From JAUYQR01 sp031415015 (GTDB lineage Bacteria; Pseudomonadota; Alphaproteobacteria; Rhodobacterales; Rhodobacteraceae), in contig JANOQT010000014.1 in the NCBI GenBank assembly GCA_031415015.1, forward strand, positions 1 through 64,000: a stretch of DNA of 64,000 nt, written 5' to 3'. Below are positions 41,077 through 49,900 of this stretch, piece after piece (within the stretch, counting starts at the first letter, position 1; each line of letters begins with the position of its first letter). The position numbers and the translations under genes are program-made. Below the pieces are notes generated by a model. It was given only the letters and a program-made list of their open reading frames with translations, did no database searches and was not told the origin of the DNA.

Positions 41077-41558
41077 GCCGTGGCCCCCGCATCCAGCCGC
41101 GCGAGGCGGAGTTTCCAGATGAACTGGCCGGCGTTGATCACATAGGTCGCGTAGGCCGCAAGGGTGACGAACATCAGCTGATGCGGCGTCATCGACCCGG
41201 TGAACAGCGCCCAAAGATACAGCGAATGCAAGGCGATGACGGCGAAACTGAACACGTCTTCCCAGAAGAAGGCGGGGGCGAAAAGGTACTGGCCGAAGAC
41301 CTCTTTTTCCCAGATCGCGCCGGTGACCATGATGACATAGAGAAAGCCGGTCTTGACCAGGATCGAGATGGTGGCCGCCTCGTACCCGTTGCCGGTCAGC
41401 AGGAAGCGCAGCACCAGAACCAGCGATACGGCGAAAGCGACGAACTGGGCCGGGGCGAGCAGGCCCTGCACCAGCGTCCAGCGGGAGGCATCGCGGCGGG
41501 CGCGCTGTTCGGCGGTGTAGAGCCGCTTGCGTGGTCCGCTGGTGCGTGTGGTCTGCAT
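41073..41558 (-). CDS. bchF: 3-vinyl bacteriochlorophyllide hydratase
   Basis: Membrane enzyme (161 aa) that hydrates the C3 vinyl group of chlorophyllide to hydroxyethyl. Shows RLYTAEQRARRDASRWTLVQ near the start and four hydrophobic segments, with GAIWEKEVFGQYLFAPAFFWEDVFS (in part) as the most typical block. Start MQTTRTSGPRKR at ATG 41558. It is the first gene of the long bchF-cycA superoperon and shares a promoter region with two PpsR sites with divergent aerR. Confidence 0.95.
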   Translation of the reverse strand: MQTTRTSGPRKRLYTAEQRARRDASRWTLVQGLLAPAQFVAFAVSLVLVLRFLLTGNGYEAATISILVKTGFLYVIMVTGAIWEKEVFGQYLFAPAFFWEDVFSFAVIALHSLYLWALFTGSMTPHQLMFVTLAAYATYVINAGQFIWKLRLARLDAGATA

Positions 41559-41618
41559 CGACGGAAAGCCCTTCCCCGTGGTCCGATCTGGGATCAAAGG
41601 TACCCGTGCGGTGCAGAG

Positions 41619-41636
41619 TGTCAACTAAAACTTACA
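41619..41636. promoter_or_regulatory. PpsR site upstream of bchF
   Basis: TGTCAACTAAAACTTACA: exact TGT-N12-ACA spacing with the AT-rich core and TCA/TTA flanks of the PpsR/CrtJ consensus. It overlaps the likely -35 box of the bchF promoter on the minus strand. Confidence 0.88.
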
Positions 41637-41759
41637 ATATTTGCACTGACTTTTTTTGCGACGGGTTCGTGCCGATCTGCGTTAGAATTGTGCATAGCCC
41701 AATTTTTCAAGGGATTTCGGCGATCAAACGCCTGTCCGTGAGCGTCGCGCGGCAGAAAG

Positions 41760-41777
41760 TGTCAATTTGCTTTGACA
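41760..41777. promoter_or_regulatory. PpsR site upstream of aerR
   Basis: TGTCAATTTGCTTTGACA: exact TGT-N12-ACA with symmetrical TGTCAA/TTGACA ends, the best consensus match in the window. It overlaps a TTGACA -35 element pointing toward aerR and lies 124 bases from the first site, so looping by PpsR tetramers between the two is possible. Confidence 0.9.
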
Positions 41778-41896
41778 ATGTTGACCGCTTGGCAGAAAAT
41801 GGAAGCGTAGGGCAACGGCCGGGATTTTGGCTGAAGCTGCATCTGTCGGGACGGAGCGGAGTTGATCCGGCACGGCAGAGCGGTCGGAGTGGCAGA

Positions 41897-42688
41897 ATGC
41901 GCGACAGCCAATATGACGGTCGGACAGGTCATGACGGGGACGGTGTATCGTTCCTGGCCAAGACGGTGATGGCACGCCTTGCTGCACGCGAGCCACGGGC
42001 CGCACGTCACGCAAGATCAGGGCGGGGTCTTGTTGAAAGCATCGTGGCGATGCTGACGGACGCGATGATCAATCCTGATCCGGCAGCGTTTGATGCGATG
42101 GTGCCCTTGCTGAAGAAAGCGCATGTGTCTGCGGTCGAACTGTCCGATTGCTATTTCCCGGAAATTGCCCGGAGGCTGGGCTGTGACTGGGCCGAAGACC
42201 GGCGGTCTTTTGCCGCAGTCAGTATCGGTGTGGCGCGGATGCAGTCCGTCTTGCGCGATATCGGAACGGATTGGGCGAGCGAGGACGGCGACCGGCCCCG
42301 GCTGGGCAAGGTGCTGGTCATCCTGCCAGAGGGCGAGCAGCACAGTTTTGGCGCGGTCGTGCTGACCGGCCAGTTGCGCCGGCGCGGAGTGTCGGTCCGG
42401 TTGCAACTGGGCCCCAGCCAGGCAGAACTGCGCACGGTTTTGCGCGAGCATCGGTTTGACGGTGCGCTGGTGTCAGTGGGCTGTCTGGATAAGCTGGACC
42501 TTGGCAGAAGGCTGATAAAGACAGTCAAGGACGCGACGGGTGGCAAGTTGCGGGTCATCGTCGGCGGGGCGGTCCTGTTCAACGATCTTGATGCCTGCGC
42601 TGCAACAGGCGCGGATGCGGCGACCAATGACCTGTCGGAAGCTTTGGCCGACCTTGGGCTGGTCGAGGCGGGCGTCACACTAGGATGA
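41897..42688 (+). CDS. aerR: AerR/PpaA, cobalamin-binding antirepressor of photosynthesis genes
   Basis: Regulator (263 aa) that binds vitamin B12 and counters PpsR/CrtJ. The C-terminal SCHIC-type B12 domain shows the E-x-H-x-x-G motif in EGEQHSFGAVVLTGQL, followed by GALVSVGCLDK and VIVGGAVL, as in AerR. The helical middle (VSAVELSDCYFPEIARRLG) is also typical. Start placed at ATG 41897 (MRDSQYDG) with GGAG 7 bases upstream; related AerR proteins exist in long and short forms from different starts, so an internal start is possible. It is followed by ppsR, the standard pair. Confidence 0.9.
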   Translation: MRDSQYDGRTGHDGDGVSFLAKTVMARLAAREPRAARHARSGRGLVESIVAMLTDAMINPDPAAFDAMVPLLKKAHVSAVELSDCYFPEIARRLGCDWAEDRRSFAAVSIGVARMQSVLRDIGTDWASEDGDRPRLGKVLVILPEGEQHSFGAVVLTGQLRRRGVSVRLQLGPSQAELRTVLREHRFDGALVSVGCLDKLDLGRRLIKTVKDATGGKLRVIVGGAVLFNDLDACAATGADAATNDLSEALADLGLVEAGVTLG

Positions 42689-42737
42689 AGAATTGCAGAC
42701 TGCGGACCGCGACTGCGGCCGCGAGGAATCGGTTGGT

Positions 42738-44159
42738 GTGGACGTGACGACGGATGGACGACATCTGCTGAACTCGGGCAAATTGCCCATGATCCCGCCC
42801 GATCTCATGACCGAGATTCTGGCGACGGCGTCTGATATCGCGCTTTTGGTGGCCCCGTCCAGGCGGGTGGTTGCGGTGCTGGTGAACCCGCATCACCGGT
42901 CATTCGGGCAACTGACCGACTGGGAAGGCGCCCAGCTGTCCGAGCTGTTGACCGAAGAGAGCCAGCGTAAGCTGGAATTGCGGCTGGCCGATCTGGATGC
43001 GATGGGCCGCGGATCGGTGGCGGTTGAGTTGAACCACAAAAGCCAGCAAAGCTGGGAGTTTCCGGTGCGCTATTCGATGCACCGCATCGGGCCTGACGGA
43101 TCGCTGTTGATGCTGGGGCGCGATCTGCGCCCGATCGCCGAGGTGCAACAGCAGCTGGTCGCAGCGCAACTGGCGCTGGAGCGCGACTACGAGGCGCAGC
43201 GCGAGATGGACACGCGCTACCGCGTGATCATGGAGGTGTCGCGCGACCCTTTGGTGCTGGTCTCGATGTCAAGCGGGCGGATCAGCGATCTGAACCCGGC
43301 AGCAGCGACTATCCTTGGTGGCACCCGCAGCGAGTTGATCGGGTCGGCGGTCGCGCAGGAGTTCGACGGACGCAGGCGGGGCGAGTTTCTGGACACCATG
43401 TCCAGCATGGCGACGTCTGACGCGGCGGTGCCGGTTGAAATGTCGGCGCGCCGGTCACAGCGCCGGGTGCTGTTGACGCCGACGCTGTTCCGCGCAGCGG
43501 GCGAGCGGTACTTGCTGTGCCAGATTGATCCGGCGGAGAAGGTGGCCGTGGCGGCGGACGATCTGGCCGATAATCTGGCGCGCCTGTACCACGAAGGCGT
43601 GGACGGGATCGTTTTTGCCGACGGCGACGGGGTGATCCGGGCGGCCAATGAGGCGTTCCTGAACCTGACGGATGCCACCAGCATTGCCGCTGTGCGGGGC
43701 CGGTCGATTGCCGAATATCTGGCGCGCGGCGCAGTCGATCTGCGCGTGCTGATGGACAACGTCAAGCGCACCGGGCAGTTGCGGATGTATGCAACGCGGC
43801 TGACCACGGATTTCTCGGGCCAGATCGCGGTGGAACTGTCGGCAAGCTGGCTGAACGACCGGCCCAGTCCGGTGTTGGTGCTGGTGGTGCGTGACGCCAG
43901 CCGCGCCGAGACGCTGCGGCGGTCCGGTACCGGATCGGGCGACGACAGTGCACGGTCGGTGATGGAACTGGTCGGGTCATCGACATTGAAGGACATCGTG
44001 GCCGAGACCACCGATGTGATCGAGAAGATGTGCATCGAGACCGCGCTGGAACTGACGCGGAACAACCGGGTGGCGGCGGCGGACATGCTGAGCCTGTCGC
44101 GGCAATCGCTGTATGTGAAGCTGCGCAAATACGGGCTGATCAACAAGGACGGCGAATAG
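42738..44159 (+). CDS. ppsR: PpsR/CrtJ redox-responsive repressor of photosynthesis genes
   Basis: Repressor (473 aa) of bch, crt and puc genes under oxygen. Layout: N-terminal domain, Q-linker helix (VQQQLVAAQLALERDYEAQ), two PAS domains (around 165-280 and 285-390), and a C-terminal Fis-type helix-turn-helix (NRVAAADMLSLSRQSLYVKL). Two Cys, near residues 261 (RYLLCQID) and 432 (IEKMCIET), correspond to the redox-sensitive pair known in Rhodobacter sphaeroides. I chose GTG 42738, which has GAGGAA upstream; a TTG at 42693 would add 15 residues. No perfect palindrome precedes it, so autoregulation runs through the aerR promoter. Confidence 0.92.
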   Translation: MDVTTDGRHLLNSGKLPMIPPDLMTEILATASDIALLVAPSRRVVAVLVNPHHRSFGQLTDWEGAQLSELLTEESQRKLELRLADLDAMGRGSVAVELNHKSQQSWEFPVRYSMHRIGPDGSLLMLGRDLRPIAEVQQQLVAAQLALERDYEAQREMDTRYRVIMEVSRDPLVLVSMSSGRISDLNPAAATILGGTRSELIGSAVAQEFDGRRRGEFLDTMSSMATSDAAVPVEMSARRSQRRVLLTPTLFRAAGERYLLCQIDPAEKVAVAADDLADNLARLYHEGVDGIVFADGDGVIRAANEAFLNLTDATSIAAVRGRSIAEYLARGAVDLRVLMDNVKRTGQLRMYATRLTTDFSGQIAVELSASWLNDRPSPVLVLVVRDASRAETLRRSGTGSGDDSARSVMELVGSSTLKDIVAETTDVIEKMCIETALELTRNNRVAAADMLSLSRQSLYVKLRKYGLINKDGE

Positions 44160-44274
44160 CGCGGCGGGAGTCGCCCCTAAACTTTTCGAAGAAAGAATCC
44201 TAAGCCGGTCTGACGCGGAAAAACTGCGCGTCGTGTTGCCGCAACCGGTGCTAAGTGCTTGCCCGACTCTGAGT

Positions 44275-44292
44275 TGTAATGTTTACTTGACA
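44275..44292. promoter_or_regulatory. PpsR site abutting the bchG start codon
   Basis: TGTAATGTTTACTTGACA is an exact TGT-N12-ACA palindrome that ends one base before the bchG ATG at 44294. Its left end, TGTAAT, resembles a -10 box, which would give a nearly leaderless message. Only this one site is seen at bchG, unlike the paired sites elsewhere. Confidence 0.82.
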
Positions 44293-44293
44293 C

Positions 44294-45193
44294 ATGAGTG
44301 TCAGCGAAATCCTACATCCCCGCCAATATCCTGAACCGCGCGCCATGCTGCGGCTGATCAAGCCGATCACCTGGTTTCCGCCGATCTGGGCCTATCTGTG
44401 CGGATCGGTGTCTGCCGGAGTGCCGCTGACCGGGCAGTGGCCCTTGGTCATTCTGGGCATGGTGCTGGCCGGGCCGATCGTCTGCGGCATGAGCCAGGCG
44501 GCGAATGACTGGTGCGACCGGCATGTCGATGCGGTGAACGAGCCGGACCGGCCGATCCCGTCGGGGCGCATTCCGGGGCGTTGGGGGTTGTGGATCGCCT
44601 TGGCGATGACGGCGCTGTCACTGGCGGTGGGCTGGTTGCTGGGGCCCTGGGGGTTTGGGGCCACTGTCGTCGGCGTGATCGCCGCCTGGGCCTATTCGGC
44701 GGAACCGGTGCGGCTGAAACGGTCGGGCTGGTGGGGGCCGGGGCTGGTCGGGCTGTCCTATGAGGGGTTGCCGTGGTTCACCGGTGCAGCGGTTCTGCTG
44801 TCCGGCCCGCCACGGTTCGAGGTTGTGGTGATCGCACTGCTGTATGCGCTGGGCGCGCACGGGATCATGACGCTGAACGATTTCAAGGCATTGGAGGGCG
44901 ACCGGCAACATGGCGTGCGGTCCTTGCCGGTGGTGCTGGGGCCAGAGGTTGCTGCCAAGATCGCCTGCACGGTGATGGCGCTGGCGCAGGCATTGGTGGT
45001 GGTTCTGCTGGTGATCTTTGGCAAACCGTGGCACGGGCTGGCGGTGCTGGCGCTGCTGATTGTGCAGTTCGCCGCGATGCGGGTGTTGTTCCGCGATCCA
45101 AAGGGCAAGGCGCCTTGGTACAATGGCACCGGCGTGGTGCTGTATGTCACCGGCATGATGATCTCCGCCTTCGCGCTGCGGGGGTTGGGATGA
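44294..45193 (+). CDS. bchG: Bacteriochlorophyll a synthase (esterification with geranylgeranyl/phytyl)
   Basis: UbiA-family prenyltransferase (299 aa) that esterifies bacteriochlorophyllide a. About eight to nine membrane segments and the two Asp-rich motifs NDWCDRHVDAVNEPDRP and NDFKALEGDRQHG are visible. The N-terminus SVSEILHPRQYPEPRA matches other BchG, fixing the start at 44294 even though no ribosome site is seen upstream. It overlaps the next gene by four bases. Directly preceded by a PpsR palindrome. Confidence 0.95.
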   Translation: MSVSEILHPRQYPEPRAMLRLIKPITWFPPIWAYLCGSVSAGVPLTGQWPLVILGMVLAGPIVCGMSQAANDWCDRHVDAVNEPDRPIPSGRIPGRWGLWIALAMTALSLAVGWLLGPWGFGATVVGVIAAWAYSAEPVRLKRSGWWGPGLVGLSYEGLPWFTGAAVLLSGPPRFEVVVIALLYALGAHGIMTLNDFKALEGDRQHGVRSLPVVLGPEVAAKIACTVMALAQALVVVLLVIFGKPWHGLAVLALLIVQFAAMRVLFRDPKGKAPWYNGTGVVLYVTGMMISAFALRGLG

Positions 45194-46476
45194 CGCTCAG
45201 CTGGGTTCAGATCGTTCGGCTTGGGCTGGTGCAGCTGTGCATCGGGGCGGTGGTGGTGTTGACCACGTCGACGCTGAACCGGCTGATGGTGGTGGAACTG
45301 GCCTTGCCCGCGATGCTGTCTGGCGCGCTGGTGGCATTGCATTCCTTTGTGCAGATCACCCGGCCAAGCTGGGGTTTCTGGTCGGATGCGCGCGGCAACC
45401 GGACGCGGTTCATCATCGGCGGCATGGCGGTCTGTTCGCTGGGGGCGTTTCTGGCCTCGGTCGCGGTGGCGCTGGGGATTGCCGGGCAGGGCGCGGGGCT
45501 GGCGCTGTCGGTGCTGGCTTATGTGCTGATCGGGTTGGGGGCGGGGGCTTGCGGCACATCGCTGCTGGCGCTGCTGGCCACGGCGACGGAACCGCGCCGA
45601 AGGGCGGCGGCGGCGACGATCACCTGGCTGTTGATGATTTTCGGGATTGCGGTGACGTCCGGCGTGATCGGGGCGCTGCTGGACCCGTACTCACCGGCAC
45701 GGCTGATGGTCATCGTGTCGGTGGTGACGGTGGGAGCGGTTGTGGTTACCTCGCTGGCGATCTGGGGCATTGAGCGCCGTGTCCTGGCCGAGCGGCAGCC
45801 GGATGCAACGCCGCTGTGGCAAGGGCTGGCCGAGGTCTGGGCCGAGCGCAAGGCGCGGGTCTTCACGATCTTTATCTTCCTGTCGATGTCGGCGTTTTTC
45901 TTGCAGGAACTGATCCTTGAGCCCTATGCGGGGCTGGTGTTCGGATTTACCCCCGGCCAATCCACCAGCCTGTCCGGCGCACAGCATGGCGGCATGTTTG
46001 CGGGCATGCTGGCGGTGGGCATCGCGGTGTCAGGGTTCCGGCTGGGCACGCTGAAGCTGTGGGTCACGGCGGGATGTGTGGGGTCGGCGGTGTGTCTGGC
46101 AGGGATTGCGGCGCTGGGGCAGCTGGGTCTGGGTCTGTTGGTGCCTGCGGTCACGGTGCTGGGCGTGTTCAATGGCATGTTCGCCATCGCATCCATCGGG
46201 GCGATGATGCAGTTGGCGGGCGAGGGGCGTTCGGGGCGCGAGGGCACGCGGATGGGTGTCTGGGGCGCGTCACAGGCGATTGCGCAGGGGTTGGGCGGCT
46301 TTGCCGGGGCGGCCTTTGTCGACGTGCTGCGGCTGCGGGCGGATGCGCCGGCGGCGTTTGGATTGGTGTTCGTGATCGAGGCGGCGCTGTTTCTGGCGGC
46401 GGCCGTGATGGGTTGGCGGATCATCGACGGGGGCGCGTTGCGCCGCGTCACCACACAAATGGTTGCGGGAGAATGA
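45190..46476 (+). CDS. PucC-family membrane protein (ORF428 type) between bchG and bchP
   Basis: A 428-aa, twelve-helix PucC/MFS-like protein, the same length and position as ORF428 of Rhodobacter capsulatus. Blocks such as LNRLMVVELALPAMLSGAL and ELILEPYAGLVFGFTPGQST are shared with LhaA and PucC. It is thought to help deliver or recycle bacteriochlorophyll during antenna assembly, but its exact role is unclear. It overlaps bchG by four bases and bchP begins 1 base after its stop, so the three are co-translated. Confidence 0.9.
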   Translation: MTLSWVQIVRLGLVQLCIGAVVVLTTSTLNRLMVVELALPAMLSGALVALHSFVQITRPSWGFWSDARGNRTRFIIGGMAVCSLGAFLASVAVALGIAGQGAGLALSVLAYVLIGLGAGACGTSLLALLATATEPRRRAAAATITWLLMIFGIAVTSGVIGALLDPYSPARLMVIVSVVTVGAVVVTSLAIWGIERRVLAERQPDATPLWQGLAEVWAERKARVFTIFIFLSMSAFFLQELILEPYAGLVFGFTPGQSTSLSGAQHGGMFAGMLAVGIAVSGFRLGTLKLWVTAGCVGSAVCLAGIAALGQLGLGLLVPAVTVLGVFNGMFAIASIGAMMQLAGEGRSGREGTRMGVWGASQAIAQGLGGFAGAAFVDVLRLRADAPAAFGLVFVIEAALFLAAAVMGWRIIDGGALRRVTTQMVAGE

Positions 46477-46477
46477 C

Positions 46478-47671
46478 ATGACGTATGACGTGTTCGTGGT
46501 GGGTGGCGGGCCTTCGGGGGCGACGGCGGCAGAGGATCTGGCGCGGGCTGGCAAACGCGTGGCGATGCTGGACCGGGCGGGGAGGATCAAGCCCTGCGGC
46601 GGGGCCATTCCGCCGCGTGCGATTGCCGATTTCGCGATTCCCGAGGATCAGATCGTGGCCAAGATCGAAACCGCGCGGATGATCTCGCCCACGGGGCGGT
46701 CGGTCGATATCCATATCGAGAACGGCTTTGTGGGGATGGTCGACCGCGAGCATTTCGACGAGTTCCTGCGGGTTCGGGCGGTAACAGCGGGGGCGGAGAG
46801 GTTGACCGGCACTTATCTGCGGATCGAGCGGGACGCCGAGGGCACGCATGTCGTCTGGCGTGAGAAGGCCAGCGGCACCGAGATGCGCAGTCTGACGAAG
46901 CTGATCATCGGCGCGGATGGGGCGCGGTCAGACGTGGCGCGCGATGAGGTGCCTGGGGGCGATACGATCCCTTATGTGATTGCGTATCACGAGATCATCA
47001 AGGCACCTGAGCGGGCCGAGGCAGCGGTTGCGGACTACGATCCGAAGCGCTGCGACGTGATCTATGACGGACGGATTTCCCCGGACTTCTACGGCTGGGT
47101 GTTCCCGCACGGCGAGCATGCCAGTATCGGGATGGGTACCGGCGTGGATGGGGTGAATCTGAAACAGGCGACGGCGGCGCTGCGCGAATCCTCTGGCCTG
47201 ACGGGCTGCGAGACAATCCGCAAGGAAGGCGCGCCGATCCCGCTGCGCCCGTTGGACAAGTGGGACAACGGCCGGGATGTGGTCTTGGCGGGGGATGCCG
47301 CCGGGGTGGTGGCGCCGTCTTCGGGCGAGGGGATTTACTATGCGATGCTGGGGGGCCGGGTGGCGGCGACGGCGGCGCAGGCTTGTCTTGCGTCCGGCCG
47401 GGCCAAGGACCTGATGCTGGCGCGCAAGCTGTTCATGAAGGACAACAAGACCGTGTTCAAAGTGCTGCGGTCGATGCAGGACGCCTATTACAAATCCGAC
47501 GACCGTCGCGAGCGGTTCGTGAGCCTGTGCCATGACAAGGATGTGCAGACACTGACTTTTGAGGCTTACATGAACAAGAAACTGGTCGCGGCGCGGCCCT
47601 TCGCGCATATAAAGATCGGGTTCAAGAACGTGGCGCACCTGCTTGGCTGGGTAAAGCCGGGTTGGACATGA
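46478..47671 (+). CDS. bchP: Geranylgeranyl bacteriochlorophyll reductase
   Basis: Flavin-dependent reductase (397 aa) that reduces the geranylgeranyl tail to phytyl. N-terminal FAD motif TYDVFVVGGGPSGATAAEDL, then the substrate part RAGRIKPCGGAIPPRA and the second FAD block VLAGDAAGVVAPSSGEGIYYA, all typical. Start at ATG 46478 with GGGAG a few bases upstream. It overlaps idi by four bases. Length is normal. Confidence 0.95.
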   Translation: MTYDVFVVGGGPSGATAAEDLARAGKRVAMLDRAGRIKPCGGAIPPRAIADFAIPEDQIVAKIETARMISPTGRSVDIHIENGFVGMVDREHFDEFLRVRAVTAGAERLTGTYLRIERDAEGTHVVWREKASGTEMRSLTKLIIGADGARSDVARDEVPGGDTIPYVIAYHEIIKAPERAEAAVADYDPKRCDVIYDGRISPDFYGWVFPHGEHASIGMGTGVDGVNLKQATAALRESSGLTGCETIRKEGAPIPLRPLDKWDNGRDVVLAGDAAGVVAPSSGEGIYYAMLGGRVAATAAQACLASGRAKDLMLARKLFMKDNKTVFKVLRSMQDAYYKSDDRRERFVSLCHDKDVQTLTFEAYMNKKLVAARPFAHIKIGFKNVAHLLGWVKPGWT

Positions 47672-48225
47672 CGATGGCGAGCGCTGACCTTGAAGAGATG
47701 ATCCCGGCCTGGGTGGACGGGCGGCTTACCCCGGTGGGCAAGCTGGCGGTGCATCAGCGCGGGTTGCGGCACAAAGCGGTGTCGGTGTTCGTGACCGAAG
47801 GCAGCCGGGTGCTGATCCAACGGCGCGCGATGGGAAAGTATCACACGCCGGGGCTTTGGGCGAACACCTGCTGCACGCATCCGCGTTGGGAGGAGGACCC
47901 GGCCACCTGTGCGGTCCGGCGGTTGCGCGAAGAGTTGGGGATTACCGGGTTGTTCCCGGATTTCGCTGACCGGGTGGAATACCGGGCGGATGTCGGGGGC
48001 GGGCTGACCGAGCATGAGGTGGTCGATATCTTCGTGACCGAGGCGCAGCCGGGGCTGGTGGTGGAGCCGAACCCGGAGGAGGTGATGGAGGTGCGCTGGG
48101 TGGACCTGTATGACCTGTCGGCAGAGGTGCGGCGCAATCCGGAGAAGTTTACCCCTTGGGTGCGGATTTACATGACCGAGCATATCGACCGGATTTTCGG
48201 CGCGAGGATGCTGGCGATCCGGTGA
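47668..48225 (+). CDS. idi: Isopentenyl-diphosphate delta-isomerase (type I)
   Basis: Nudix-fold isomerase (185 aa) that makes dimethylallyl diphosphate for carotenoid and tail synthesis. The active-site Cys region is LWANTCCTHPRW, and the Nudix box is AVRRLREELGITGLF with the Glu-rich part EVVDIF following. Start at ATG 47668, overlapping the bchP stop. It is the last gene of the bchG-orf428-bchP-idi unit, placed as in Rhodobacter. The next 120 bases hold only a weak CAGGG/CCCTG hairpin (48306-48322) and the remnant gene. Confidence 0.94.
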   Translation: MTMASADLEEMIPAWVDGRLTPVGKLAVHQRGLRHKAVSVFVTEGSRVLIQRRAMGKYHTPGLWANTCCTHPRWEEDPATCAVRRLREELGITGLFPDFADRVEYRADVGGGLTEHEVVDIFVTEAQPGLVVEPNPEEVMEVRWVDLYDLSAEVRRNPEKFTPWVRIYMTEHIDRIFGARMLAIR

Positions 48226-48344
48226 TATCAAGTGTGTATTTCTCGCAAGGCATTGAAATGCGTGTAGTTCGCGAATTTCGCCAACTTTTGGTGACGGGTT
48301 TGAGCCAGGGCTGTAAACCCTGAGCTGCGCGACAGAGGCGCTGC

Positions 48345-48987
48345 ATCAAATCGCTTTTTGATCCTCGCCCTTACCCTCACGGGTTGCAGTGAGAACCACT
48401 TCTGGCACCATAAGCGGGCCCTCGTCATCAACACCCCGCAGGGCGTGGTCAGCGGCGCATCCGTGGTCGAAGTGCGAGCCGCGTTCGACGCCAATCCCTC
48501 ACGGATAACCGGGCGCGAGGTTTTCTGGTGCCTGACCGGCGAAGCGACGGTGGTGGAGGTGGCACAGGGCCGTACCCTCTTTGCTCTGCTTGGTGGCAGC
48601 GAAGAACGCCTTGCGGCGGCCAAGGACTGCTTCGCCGGGATGACGCGCGGCGAGTGGCTGCGCCTGATCCCGGTCCAGACCGAGCCGGTCGCCCTGACCG
48701 GTGACCTGATCCCGATGCTGGTGACGTTTTGCTGACATCACCAAGCCCGAGACGGTGCGGCAGGTGGACCCGGCCGATCTTTCGGCGACCTTGGGGCCGG
48801 GGGTAAGACTGAGGGCCGTGACGCTGGAAATCATGGGCGAGCCGGTGACGGTGGGCGGGTTGAGGGGGTGTTGGGGTGGTTGGGGCCAAATCCAGAACCC
48901 GCGCTTGGTCCTGCGACAGGTGGGACCACCAACATCCCGTTCTATCGCAAAGTTCACATGGGAGATTTCATCAGAAGGGCGCAATGA
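48345..48987 (+). pseudogene. Decayed lipoprotein gene with several frameshifts
   Basis: Segments in three frames align end to end as one protein. At 48345, ATC AAA TCG CTT would read as MKSLLILALTLTGC (a lipoprotein signal with lipobox LTGC) if the start were ATG and one T were removed from TTTTT (48355-48359). The next segment (about 48361-48729) ends IPMLVTF; one T too many in TTTT (48727-48730) then gives a stop, while the shifted frame continues ADITKPETVRQVDPADL to EIMGEPVTVG; a further shift near 48851-48856 restores the first frame, giving RVEGVLGWLGPNPEPA and ending FIRRAQ at 48987. This order resembles a lipoprotein family common in Rhodobacteraceae; function unknown. Confidence 0.7.
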
Positions 48988-49029
48988 TGATCTCAATAGT
49001 GTGGTCGTCCCTGTCGTCGTCGCCCAGTC

Positions 49030-49899
49030 TCAGGAGGCGGTCGTCCCCGGTTGGGCGGCGAGCCAGTTCCGGATGACCTCGGCGACCTTTGGGGCGGCTT
49101 CTTCGTGGGCGAGGTGGCCGAGTTTCGGCAGTTCGCGGTAGGTCGCGTTGGGCATCAGTCCGGCTGCGTCGCGGGACACGCGGGCGGGCACGACCTTGTC
49201 GCCGGTTGTGGCGATCAGGAGGGTGGGGGTGGCAAGGCGCGGGGCGTCGCCCATCAGCGCGTCAAGTTTCCACTGCGCCATCATGCCGAGCGTGCCGTCG
49301 ACATGGGCCGCGTCCTGCACGAGGGCGATGTATTGCGACAGCCCCGCCTCATCCAGTTTCGATCCGGTGGAGGCCAGCAGGCGGCGCACGGTGGCGGCGT
49401 TGCCCCAGAGGCGGCTGACGAAGCGCGGCACGAAGGGGGTGACCGAAAGGACGCGGGCGAGAAGCGGGAAGAGGACGCCCGCTGCGCCTTCGAAGCTGCC
49501 AAGTGCTGCGTTGATGCCGATGATGCCTTGCAGCGGGATGATGCTGGACAGCCGCAGTGCGAGGGCAGCCCCGGCGGAATGGCCGATGATGATCTTGGGT
49601 TGCCAGCCTTCGTGTTCGATCAGGCGGGCGAGGTCTTCGGCCATCAGGTCAATGCCAAGGCGGCCCTTGTTGCCGGCGCGGGTGAAGCCTTGGCCCGGCA
49701 GATCGGGGATCAGGCAGCGGTAGCCCGATAGTTCCGGGATCAGGTGGCGGAAGCTGTGGGCCGAGGCCCCGGCCCCGTGGAGCAGCAGGAGGTCGGGGCC
49801 GGTTCCCACCTCGACCACGCACCAGTCGTGCGGGCGGACGCGGATCATGCGGGCGCTGGCGCGGTTTGGCCAGTCTGGGGGTATGCGGCCGAGGTCCAT
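49030..49899 (-). CDS. bchO: BchO, alpha/beta hydrolase of the Mg-chelatase operon
   Basis: Alpha/beta-fold hydrolase (289 aa), product of the gene next to bchD in purple bacteria, called BchO. Visible are the oxyanion-hole HGAGASAHSFRHLIPEL, the nucleophile elbow IIIGHSAGAALAL and a late His (KLGHLAHEE). The biochemical role is not firmly known; it is thought to aid Mg chelation. Start MDLGRIPPDWPNRA at ATG 49899, a single base after the bchD stop. It ends the crtA-bchI-bchD-bchO operon. Confidence 0.88.
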   Translation of the reverse strand: MDLGRIPPDWPNRASARMIRVRPHDWCVVEVGTGPDLLLLHGAGASAHSFRHLIPELSGYRCLIPDLPGQGFTRAGNKGRLGIDLMAEDLARLIEHEGWQPKIIIGHSAGAALALRLSSIIPLQGIIGINAALGSFEGAAGVLFPLLARVLSVTPFVPRFVSRLWGNAATVRRLLASTGSKLDEAGLSQYIALVQDAAHVDGTLGMMAQWKLDALMGDAPRLATPTLLIATTGDKVVPARVSRDAAGLMPNATYRELPKLGHLAHEEAAPKVAEVIRNWLAAQPGTTAS

Positions 49900-49900
49900 C

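Larger units (their letters stand above)
41559..41896. promoter_or_regulatory. Divergent bchF / aerR promoter region
   Basis: This 338-base region without genes separates bchF (minus) from aerR (plus) and is AT-rich compared with its flanks. It holds two perfect PpsR palindromes. For bchF, TTGACA within the first palindrome (41624-41619, minus strand) is followed after 16 bases by TACCTT. For aerR, TTGACA within the second palindrome (41772-41777) is followed after 17 bases by GAAAAT. Repressor binding would therefore cover both -35 boxes. Confidence 0.6.

Noticed and set aside
41559..41896. FNR-type site (TTGAT-N4-ATCAA) in the bchF/aerR promoter region
   Set aside because: GATCAAA fragments occur singly, but no full palindrome with correct spacing is present.
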